NCBI GenBank assembly: GCA_027574665.1
Contig: CM050666.1
Coordinates: 5,704,001 to 5,768,000 of the forward strand
DNA from: Rhynochetos jubatus
Taxonomy: Eukaryota; Chordata; Aves; Eurypygiformes; Rhynochetidae
DNA length: 64,000 nt
Direction: 5' to 3'
Numbering within the stretch: the stretch's first letter is position 1; each line of letters starts with the position of its first letter. Positions 48,501 through 64,000 of the stretch are shown here, one piece after another. A program made the position numbers and the translations under genes. Under the pieces are notes generated by a model that searched no databases, had not been told where the DNA came from, and saw only the letters and a program-made list of their open reading frames with translations.

Positions 48501-49415
48501 GTTCTGCTCTAACAAAGTAAGGGACCAAGCCCACAAACTCATGCTAAATCTTTCCAGTATTTGTCCTCTTAGGACCGGGACCTCTTTTTCACATTTTTGA
48601 GGCAAGTGCATTGGATCCATGCAAGCAGGCTTCCTGGACAGCTGTTTTCAGGGTTGACTGAGCAGTGCCTATTGCACCTTGTGAAGGAAGGTCACCTCTT
48701 GTCATCCGGACCGGGTACTGCTGGCCTTGTCCTCCGGTTTTGGTAGGAAGTGTCTTCCGTTGCGTGTTCTCCTTAGGGTTTTCAGTGTCCCTTGCTGCAG
48801 AGAAGCAGCAGCCTCCTCTCTGGTACCTGAGGATGTTTATTCCGCTTACCTGAGGGTTCAGGGAGAATAAAACAAGCGTTCAGAAGTGCGTGAGGAAGGT
48901 GGTGATGGTGAAGCAGGAAGGCCCGCACGCGGTTACTCCTCAGCCCTGGGTTTCATGTCAGCTGTTTGCCGGTGCTTGCCTTCGGCCCTGTCACATGGAG
49001 CCACGGCGCCTTGTGCCCAGCTGTCGGTGTGATCCCCGGCCCTCGGCCATCGCGTAGCTTTACGAGGAGGACACGGCTGAGGGACGGCTGCCGGCCGGAG
49101 CCATCCCCCTTCCCCTGCAGCGAAGGGAAGAACGAACACCAGTGAACGCCACCTCCGTCTGCCTGGGTCTCGGTGCTCTTACGGGACACCCGTTTGCATC
49201 TCTCACGCCGTGGCCTTTGGGCTGCTGGCGCGTCTGTCCCCTCCGTGCGCTCGGGGGCCGCGGGGTCGGGGCTGTCCCCCCGGGCCCTGGCGTGCTGGGC
49301 TCGCCGGCTCCCTCTCTGGGTCCCGGCACGGCCCTCCGCGGCGCGGTGCCCGGGTGACGATGTATTTGTATGAACGTCGTTTTGTCACCAGCAGTAGTAA
49401 TAAAGACCCCCCCCT
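45550..49415 (+). other. UNC119B: Probable UNC119B 3'UTR
   Basis: Non-coding sequence after the stop. AATAAA occurs at 48866 (followed by a GT-rich stretch) and at 49399. If the second is used, the transcript ends about 100 bases before the ACADS start codon. No other gene was recognised in this stretch. Confidence 0.5.
48866..48871 (+). promoter_or_regulatory. UNC119B: Candidate poly(A) signal for UNC119B
   Basis: AATAAA followed by GTGCGTGAGGAAGGTGGTG, a good GT-rich downstream element. Confidence 0.5.
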
Positions 49416-49470
49416 TTTCGCAGCCGCGGGCTCCGGTCTTGGGGGGCGGGGCCGGGTTGGGGGAGCTGCG

Positions 49471-49486
49471 CCGCCAGGGGGCGCTG
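49471..49486 (+). promoter_or_regulatory. CTCF-type motif at ACADS start
   Basis: CCGCCAGGGGGCGCTG is a near-perfect CTCF core. It sits between the last possible UNC119B poly(A) signal and the ACADS start codon. Confidence 0.65.
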
Positions 49487-49516
49487 CTCGGGCGGGAGGC
49501 GCTCCCTGAGGCGGGC

Positions 49517-55959
<6,443 letters not shown>

Positions 55960-57060
55960 CACCGCCGACTGCCGCCACACACTGCCCCAAAGCGCCTCGG
56001 AACGGTGCACAGCGGCGATAGCGTCTTGGCCCTCTTGAATGAGGCTAATGATGGAAGTTTTCCTCACCAATGAGTAACTGACCCTCTTGTTAAAATGTGC
56101 TGGTTGTTATTTGGACAAAGTGTGGTGCGTGGAAGGCCGTAGCTAGGTTTGGGAGCCATGGCTGTGAGTGCAGGAGGCACCCTGCCCTCGTAGGGGAGCA
56201 CAGGCCTTGTCCTAAGCCGGAGCGTTGCTTTGGTTTGATAGCGGCTAAGTAACGCTGCTGTTCAGTGAGCTCAGCCGCTCTCCTTGTGCGCTCATCCCCA
56301 CAGCCGGTTTTCCAGGGGTTTGTCACCACATGGTACTCGGTGCCGAAGTCGGAGGCACTGAGACGTGACCCCGGTGCCCTGGTCCCGGTTACGTTGCCTC
56401 TTCTGATCAGACTTGTTTCATGCGTGGGACGCAGCTGCGTGTGAGCTCCCGCCCCGACACAGGCTGTGCCGAAGGGCTCTTGGCACACTGTCCATGTAGA
56501 TGAGCAAACGGGCCAGGAAAACACCGCTCCACCCTGGCCACAGAGCCCCTGGGCCTGCTTGCTCAGCCTGGCAGGGGAGGGTGCAGAAGCAAAGGACAGA
56601 GAAGCTGCAGCGCCCGGGACTGGTTTGTTAAAAACACCCAAAACTGCTGCTCCCAAAGCTGCTTTTACTACACTGACATCTCCCCAGCAGGACAGGAAGT
56701 GCGCGAAGCGGCAGCCGCCGCCTTCAATCCCTACGTTCGTTGGGCAACGACTAGGACGTGAACAGCTGACACCGAACACCCTACCAGCAGCAGCACACCG
56801 CCTCCATTGTCAGCGCCTTGCCGGAGATCTGGGGAAGACTCGACGGCCAAAAGCAAAGCTCTGCACTCGGGAAAGGGTGAAGAGGATTCGGATGCAGCCT
56901 GTGCGGTCTGCCCTGCCGCCAGACGAGCACACCGGAGGCGAGTGGTTCTTTTCCTGTGGTGCCGTTTATTTAGGTTTGTGTGGAGAGAAAAACAGGAGGA
57001 TTCTATTACACGTACGAGATCAGAGAAGACAAATAAAACCTGAGTTTAGAGGACCACCAG
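55960..57060 (+). other. ACADS: Probable ACADS 3'UTR
   Basis: Runs to the first canonical AATAAA after the stop (57032), which is followed by a T/GT-rich stretch (57068-57085). A 204-codon plus-strand frame (56466-57080) and a 229-codon minus-strand frame (56090-56779) cross it. Neither shows a domain, and the first runs through the poly(A) signal. Confidence 0.5.
57032..57037 (+). promoter_or_regulatory. ACADS: Candidate poly(A) signal for ACADS
   Basis: AATAAA with TTCTTTTGTTGATGTG about 30 bases downstream. Confidence 0.55.
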
Positions 57061-60000
57061 GCCCTACGTTCTTTTGTTGATGTGAATTCGTTTAGCGTAT
57101 GTTCTTCCAGGCACGAGACCCAGGAGCGCACCCTGCCGGGGCCTGCAGGCACCAGTCAGCGCTCTGCGCTGCAGCGGGTGTTCGCCCGCGCAGCTGTCCC
57201 GGCAGCACAAGTAACACCTCTGCAGGGTGTAGAGGGCAGCTGCGTGTTGGGGCAACGTCTTCAAGTCTGGGACTTCTCCTTGGTGCTCTCACAAACCTAA
57301 GGATTAACAGCAACGGAGCCAGGCAGTGGATTCAACAGGAGTATTTCTCCTGGAAAACCATCCCAAGGGCTGGGAATGTGCTGTAAGTTACGGAAGGCGT
57401 CTAGGAGCTGAGACACTTTCTGTGCTTGAGTTCAGGGTATCACAGCTTTGATTGCTGAAGGCTCATTCTGTGTGTAGGAGGAGGTGATCTGATTTCACAC
57501 GTGCTTCTTGCAGCCATCAGAACAGGAGCTGTAGGGCTGCTTGCTGCGAGAGAGCGAGGACACTGGGAATGCGGAGTTCCCACTGGCCTCGTGCGCTGAG
57601 GTCCGGCTGCAGCCCCAGTGACCCAGCGCAGTCGGTCACACGAAGGCCGTGCCTGCTGCACTCTTTCCCCTCTTCACCTAGCTCTGCTTTACCGTACCGT
57701 CAGCACTTCCTGGCTGCTCCTTTCCACCATCGCCCCCGCTTTGTTTACCAGCTCTAAGTGACCGCAGCGTCCCTTCTCTAGAGCAGAGTGAAACTGCCCT
57801 GTGCACGCACCGCGGCTGCCCGGAGCGGGGATAGCGGGGAACACCTCAGCTGACAGAGCACAGGCCCAAGAACCTACAGATCCCTACCCCATCCCCTGCG
57901 GAATTTCTGCAGCCAATGATGTGGCACGGCAGCATCAAGTAACGGACTGTTCGGGGGGAGATGCGCCGGTGACCAGAGCCTGCTGCTGGGAATGCCTGGA
58001 TTGTGCCTCCTTAACGAGCTTCTTGCTACCTGACATCAGTACAACACTTCCTGGGCTCACGGCTGCACCCTTGGTGGTGACTCCAGGGGTGCTGCACCCA
58101 CTTACACCGCTCAGCCTCAAATTACAGAGGGTGGAGCTGCTCTGAAACCCGGGTGGAGGTGCAGCAGCCAGCCGGGTTGGTTCCTGAGCCGGGAACACCT
58201 TCAGTGCTCGAACAGAGCTCCCCTCTGCGGCTCCCGGAACACCTGCCGCAGGGGTGCAAAGGCTCGCCAACAAAAGCTGTCCAATACCCTCCTGCTGCCC
58301 CGTGTCCAGGAGGGATCGGTAACCCGGCAGTGCGTGGGGTACACAGCGCGCCGTGCACCAGGCCCACCCAGAGCCCGGGGGGAACGCAGAGCTGGCTTTT
58401 CTCAGAGCAAGACCCAAGAACTCACTCCTCGCTGCTGCTGGCCGAGAGAATTTCGGCTGTAACACACGTGCGGCTGCTCCTCGGGGCTGTTGCAGGAGGG
58501 AAGTGTGGCGAGCACAGGACAAACGGGTTCTGCAGCAGTAAACAGGGAGCTCTCCCCGAGAGCCACCCCCAGACAGTGCTGACCCGGCTGGGCACCGGGG
58601 GGGCCCGGCTCTCCTCTGAGAAGAGGGGCTGGTGATAGGTGAGGCCAGTTTCTACCAGTCTGCAGCCTCAGCCAGCATTGCGGAGCTGGGGCACTGCGAT
58701 GGACCATCGGGTTGTACACAGGTCAGAAGGAGGGGGGGAAGGAGGCGAGCCACGGCTGTGCTTCGCAAGGGCAGTGCGCTACGTGTTAGGAGGCAGGCTA
58801 CCGGGAACGAAGCGGGGACCCTGACCAGAATCCTCTCTTGGGAAACACAGTAATAAGGAGTTACTTCCCCGCTCTGGGGATCTGACCTGTTTTACATCAC
58901 ATAGAAAGCTCACGATCCCTACGGAGGAGCTGAGCCGTTCTGGGCTGTCACAACTGCACACGCACCGGGAAGAAACACTTAACCCTTCCTGGGGAGCACA
59001 GGCCTGAGCCGCATCCTTCCTGGCCCGTCCCCCACCACGAACGAGGAGCCACCTGGAGCCTGGAGTCCCTTCTGGAGCAGCGACCCTCCACGGAGCACAG
59101 TGGGACTGGCCTCACCTCTCAGTTTCACACCGCTTTGGAAGAACCAGAAGCGCCATGTCCAGGTTGGAGCGGTGTAGGAAGTGTTCTGCAGGAGCCAGCT
59201 GAGACTGCGGTAGCGCTTCCGTACCAGTCTCCTCGACTAGGCTGTTGTGCCGGTATTAGCTAGAAGAGAAAACAGGACAAATTATTTTGATTTTAAACCA
59301 CGTTGGTTTTGCCTCCGTTGAGAGCCCGCGTTATACACACACACCTGGCAACAGCCACGCGTTGGGTTACGCTGGGCATCTTGGAAGGCATGAAAAAATG
59401 CCAAATCTGAAAGATCCTGAAGTAAAAATGCCAAGTACCTGTAAGAGTAACAGGAAGAAGAAATGGAACAGAGATAAAACATGACAGTGCTGTAACCTGA
59501 ATGAAAAGTGCCGTTTACACCTGCTTCGATAAAAATTAATTTCAAATTCCACTCACTCGCTACTTGTATAAAAACTGCTGGGAGCTGTCCCTGCACTTCC
59601 CCCTTGAGGAGGCCAGCGCTCGGCTGGGGCAGCCACCCAGCGGACTGGATGTATTTCTTAATCGCCTCAACGGCTTCTTCCCCTTCCCTCGCTCGAGCCA
59701 GGAAACGTTCATCTCGGCAAGAAGTTTCTGAACGTCACCGGACTGAAACAGCAGCGCCGGCCGCCCCGGTGTGCTCCCGAGCCTCGCTGCCGGGCTGGGC
59801 TTGGATCCGGCACGCCGCTCCGCAGAGGCCAGTCAGCCCGCCCCGCGTCACCTCTGAACCTCTCACGTTCGCCACAGCAAGCGTGACCTTAGGGAGCTTT
59901 CAAAATAGGGACTGAAACGTCTAAGCTGGCTGTTCCCAAAGGCGCGGCAGAAAAGCCGCTCCAGAACTGTTCACAGGTTTGTACGCTGCGGTCCGGTCCG

Positions 60001-62029
60001 TGTCCTGACAGCGTCGCTATAAACGCGCTACTCTGTCCCTTTGGGGCCGATACCCCTTTACTGCCCTGCAAGGCTCGGCAGTCGAACAGCCACCACAATA
60101 CTTGTCCTGAGAGCTCTCCAGAAGAAGCGGCTCCGCGATCTCGCTGCCGGACACGGTGTCAGGGAGTTTAATAAGGAGTTCAACAGAATGTTGAGCCAAG
60201 GTGTGAATGAGCGTACCACAGGGACAGGGAACCCCAGGCCCTCGCTGGCCTCCGGAAACCCAGAGGAGCCGCAGCGGCTTGTGCAGTTCGGAGAAGACGC
60301 ACTCAGCCAGGCCGCAGAAACCAGGACAGATGGTGCATCCCTGCAGAGGGCCCGGCAGCGAGGTAGGAATCTGATCAGGGTTTCCGATCCCCTGAATGCC
60401 GAGGGGGTTCTAGACAGGAGGGAGAGCTGTGGGACAGAGCTTGACCTGCTCAGGTAAACCAGGAGAAGGCCTTTCCCCCTGCCAACGTGACAGCTCTGTA
60501 CTTAGTTACGCTTCAGGTAAGTGCCGTGAAGCACCGCAATCCTCTCCCCGCGGGGGCAGCTGCTGTTCCACCCCCAAGGGGCAGCCAACGCCTTTCGGAC
60601 CAGGTCTGCTCACGCGGGGGCAGCAGCCTCCGCCGGGGCAGCGGGCACTGCCCTGGGTTCAGACGCAGAGGGCTGCAGCTCCAGCTCGCTCTCTTACCTC
60701 AGCGCAAGTCGGAAGGTGGGACGGCGCGCGGGAGGCCAGAGCAGCTTGAAAAGGAAGGACAAGGTTTTTCCGGAAAGCTGAATGAATTCTCATCAAGCGT
60801 TTGTCAATTAGCGCTTCTCAAACGTCTGGAATCCTCGCCAGGTGTCGGCGCTCGTCCGTAGGCGCGCTTTCCCGGCACGGACTGAGCGATGCCACTGCAA
60901 AACGGAGAAAGAGCTTTTACTTTCGTTCCAAAGGCAGGAGGGGATTGCCGAGGAGCTGAAAGCACCCGAGATGTGTGCCACTGCCAGGTGGGGGCTGGGC
61001 TGGGCAGATGAAGCAGCAGCAAACTGGATCTGAAGATGTTGTTCCCCTGCTTTGAACCTCCGGGCAAAAAAAAAAAAAACAAACCCCAAAAGTGTCTTTT
61101 TTCCGCCTGGGCATGCCCCCCTCGGTGTTTAATTGCCTCGGGTGGGAGGAGCGTAGCCGTAACTGGTGCCTGCCTTTCGTCCCAAGCTGACCACAGCTCT
61201 GGGACCCAACACCTGCTCGAACAGGCCTTCAGTGAGAACCCACTTCCTGCGTGAAAAACCGACACGCGCACGATGGCGAGCGGGGTGGGCAGGTGCACAG
61301 GCACCGTGAAACACCTTCAGCTACACGAGATGAGCGGGGGTTGGGGCATAAAAACTAAAATAAATAAACTCTCGCCATCCCTCTGCCACAGCTGCCCACA
61401 CACACGTGAAACGTCGGAGCCCCCTGCCCCCCCAAGGGCCCTGCTGCTCCTTACTGTTCCTTCAGGTCTTTACCTGTTTCGGGGGGCCGTGGCAGCAGCT
61501 CAGAGCCCATCGGCCCCTCTGCCCGCACGCGGCGACAGCCCTGCCCGAGAGCGGAGGAAGACGTCGTCGTGACAGCGCACACGCGTGGCTGACGCCTTCC
61601 ACCACGCTGAACACACTCTTGTAGCATCTGGCAGAGCAGAAAGGCTCCGACGTTTCACTGAAACTCCCTTACCTGCTGGAACGATACCGCACCCCCAGTA
61701 GCGTTCCTGTTCAGGCGGGTCCGTTCTCCAGCGTTCCCGTTCTCCCAGTCAGCTGTCCGTTACCGGCATCCCGGCCAACAGGCGCTGTGGCCTCTCAGGG
61801 GAGTTCCCCAGATCCAACTCGGCCAGGTATTTTCAAGGACAACAGTTCTAGTTACCTCGGGGAGGCCCTTCAGTCGGCAGAACAGAACCGGCACTGCTGG
61901 TTTAACAACACCCCTGAAATCCACATTTTAACAGGCTGCAGGTACAAAACAGGCAACACACAAACTCCAACCAGTCACAACAGCAAAGGACAGTTTTCTT
62001 TTTTCCTTTTTTTTTTTTTTGTTCTTTAA
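57061..62029. other. Intergenic ACADS-SPPL3 (tail to tail)
   Basis: 5 kb of fairly GC-rich sequence between convergent genes. A 138-codon plus-strand frame (60041-60457) has protein-like composition but no recognised domain. A poly(A) run occurs at about 61066-61080 and AATAAATAAA near 61359. No RNA gene was recognised. Part of it could be distal SPPL3 3'UTR. Confidence 0.5.
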
Positions 62030-63234
62030 GGGGCAGGGGCATGGAAAAAATACAGCACACTAATGGAACAAATGCAAAAAGTACAAAAAAATAGAAAATA
62101 GAAAAAATGTATTTACAAGTGATACATCACTATGATCAGAAAGCACGAAGACGATTGCTGCTATAATACATGCACTGGGTCAAGAAGGAACTACTAAAAA
62201 CCTGCGAGGGAGCTGTTGGTAAAAAAACCTGAAAAATAAAAATAAAAAAAAAAAAAAGACAAAAAAGAAAGCAAAGACACCTCCCCACCCCTCCCCCCTC
62301 GAGCGACCAGGGCTGGCTTCGCGCTTCCGTCTTCCCTAGTTTGCTACATTGATCAAAATCACATCCACGCCGAGGCCCACGGGGACGCCCGGTACAGACA
62401 CTACACTCGTGTTAAACGGCGGCGGGAGGGGAAGCGGGCAGCTCACCGTAGATCCATACACAAGAAAGCCATAGGCAACTGCGCTACATGCTAGAAATTA
62501 CAGCAAGCCCCCGTCTGCTACGTGGCGTGATCTCGGCGGGTTCCACTGTTATTTATTCATATATATCTCTATATGTGTGTATGTATATATGTATAAAAAT
62601 CGTGCCCTTTTTCACTGCAACATGACATCGGGGTGGGAACGGAACCTGTTACAACAAATTTGTAGATGTATACTGCAAGGAGTCACTCAACGTCTGTGGA
62701 TTTAATAATAACCTCACACCACAGGAAATATTTAATTAATCAAAAAACCCCAGTATTGCGACAGAAGAGCTTCTGTCTCAGTTCTTTTCCAAACCGAAGT
62801 CCAGCAGGAGGCTGGTCCCAGTGTCCAGGAGGGGATCTCTGAAGGAGCTTCAGTTTGCTTAACCGTTTTTTCGTTTAGTGTTCACGAGTTTCTGAACGAC
62901 TTCAAGCCGTTTTCAGTTTCAAGTCTCTCTCTCCCTCTCTCACCAAGGTAATAGTCCGGTACTAATCCCTCTGAGTGAGGAAGAGGAAAGTGGCTGCAGT
63001 TGCACAAAGGGTCCCCAGTTCCACATCTGCAGGGAGATTCGGAGTCAGCGGAGCTCCGGGATCTCAGCTGTTTTTTTTTTTCTTTCCCTCCTTTTCATAC
63101 AAAGTCCTTTCATACAAGTCCCGTCACTGGTACCTTCCCCAGTACCAGCCAGTCCAGCTTTAGGAGACGACAGAGCCACAAGTTAAAGGGAAAAGGACCA
63201 AGGCAGAAGTTCAGGTCACTTTCTGTCTGTTCCA
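62030..63234 (-). other. SPPL3: Probable SPPL3 3'UTR
   Basis: AT-rich sequence directly after the SPPL3 stop. On the minus strand it contains AATAAA at 62557-62552, ATTAAA at about 62705 and, further down, U-rich runs and a Pumilio-type TGTAAATA (62117-62110). Composition changes back to GC-rich below about 62000, which sets the tentative end. Confidence 0.5.
62110..62117 (-). promoter_or_regulatory. SPPL3: Pumilio-type element TGTAAATA
   Basis: Exact match to the PUM recognition sequence TGTANATA in the sense of the SPPL3 mRNA, in a U-rich setting. Confidence 0.45.
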
Positions 63235-63306
63235 TCATACTTCCAGGAAACGGGAGCTGCTGGACTTCGAGTGGAAAGGCTCAGACCACATGCGACGTAG
63301 ATCGCC
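63235..63306 (-). CDS. SPPL3: SPPL3 last coding exon
   Basis: 23 codons plus stop; hydrophilic Ser-rich tail after the last membrane segment. The acceptor is CGCCTAG read on the minus strand. Confidence 0.95.
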   Translation of the reverse strand, partial: GDLRRMWSEPFHSKSSSSRFLEV

Positions 63307-64000
63307 CTAGGCGGGGAAAGAGCAGAAGGACCGTGCCCTCAGAAACCCGAAAGCCCATCAGAATTCCGATTTTAAACTGCACACGTAGCCGCAAGCACGG
63401 CTCAAAGCAAACCTGCTCTTCTCCTGTTTTGCAAACTACAAAACAGTACCAAACTTCCTTTCCCTGTCAGGCCAGAAGGTCTGATTTTGGCAGCAGATCT
63501 ACCTAAAATGGGTTTCTGACGGGAAGGGGATACTGCAGGTGGAAAGTCCTGCCCTTCCTCACGCTCCGCACTGCAGCGCGAGAGTTTCAGCAGCAGCCCT
63601 GTAACAAACCTGCGGTTCAGAACAGGAGACTGGGAAGGGGTAAACACGGCTCTGCCCCCCCAGTCGCCGGTCGCCCTCTGCACACACCTTCCTTCACGAC
63701 CAGCTGGGCGAGGACAAACTCACTTATTCCATTAAAACTGCATTTAACACTTGATAGGTCAGTTTCTAATTCCTGGTACCTAATTTATGGGCATAACTTA
63801 TCTTCTGTTTCAGCCCTGCAAACCAAGATTCACCCGTCAGCAGCGGTACCTCGGTTCGGGCCGGGGCTGTTAAGGAGCAGCAAGGACACGCGTCACCCTC
63901 GCTAGTGACAGGAACACTGACCCCGCGTCCAGCCGACCCCAGAGCCTCCTGCTGTGAAGGAGTAACCCCGCCTTACCTTTAAATAGGCCATGGTGAGGAG
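63235..64000 (-). CDS. SPPL3: Signal peptide peptidase-like 3 (C-terminal part)
   Basis: Golgi GxGD intramembrane aspartyl protease that sheds glycosyltransferases. Only the end of the gene is in the window: exon tail 63977-64000 encoding LLTMAYLK and last exon 63235-63306 encoding GDLRRMWSEPFHSKSSSSRF followed by LEV and TGA, joined in phase 0 across a 670-base intron. The residues match the vertebrate SPPL3 C-terminus as I know it. The catalytic YD and GLGD motifs and the membrane segments lie beyond the right edge. It is convergent with ACADS, as in human. Confidence 0.95.
63307..63976 (-). other. SPPL3: SPPL3 last intron
   Basis: 670-base GT-AG intron; no internal feature was recognised. 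Confidence 0.85.
63977..64000 (-). CDS. SPPL3: SPPL3 penultimate exon (partial)
   Basis: Encodes LLTMAYLK before donor GTAAGG; truncated by the window edge. Confidence 0.9.

Overview
This window is vertebrate nuclear DNA, most likely from a bird. It holds multi-exon genes with GT-AG introns, CpG-island promoters and long UTRs. The gene order CABP1 - MLEC - UNC119B - ACADS - SPPL3 is the order known from human 12q24.31. I recall the same block on chicken chromosome 15. The compact introns (all of ACADS fits in 6.4 kb) and high GC suit an avian microchromosome, but no species-specific marker was recognised, so 'bird' is inference.

Layout: 1-9388 is non-coding upstream sequence, with a degenerate GCAGTG-rich block, a CpG island (about 2180-2860) holding ten perfect copies of an 11-bp G-rich repeat, and AT-rich sequence. 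CABP1 (+) spans 9706-22756 in seven coding exons, 226 aa, ending in four EF-hand units. 22757-28170 is 3'UTR and intergenic DNA. A CpG island (28170-29560) drives MLEC (+, 28891-35591, five exons, 279 aa). A probable long MLEC 3'UTR follows, up to about 41330. UNC119B (+, 42750-45549, five exons, 236 aa) starts in the next CpG island, and its probable 3'UTR reaches almost to the ACADS promoter. ACADS (+, 49517-55959, ten exons, 415 aa) is complete. SPPL3 runs in from the right on the minus strand: the last coding exon (63235-63306), the end of the penultimate exon (63977-64000) and a probable 3'UTR down to about 62030. ACADS and SPPL3 are therefore tail to tail.

All exon joins were checked by hand for reading frame. 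Every one of the 22 complete plus-strand introns and the single SPPL3 intron has GT and AG ends and keeps the frame.

The five genes do not form one pathway. They are a neuronal calcium sensor, an ER glycan-binding protein, a lipid-cargo chaperone for cilia, a mitochondrial beta-oxidation enzyme and a Golgi intramembrane protease, kept together by conserved synteny. I found no convincing undescribed system. The most useful leads are regulatory: perfect or near-perfect RFX X-box and CTCF-type motifs at the CpG islands, a tandem splice donor in CABP1, a duplicated start codon in ACADS, and a small coding-like minus-strand patch at 41570-41743.
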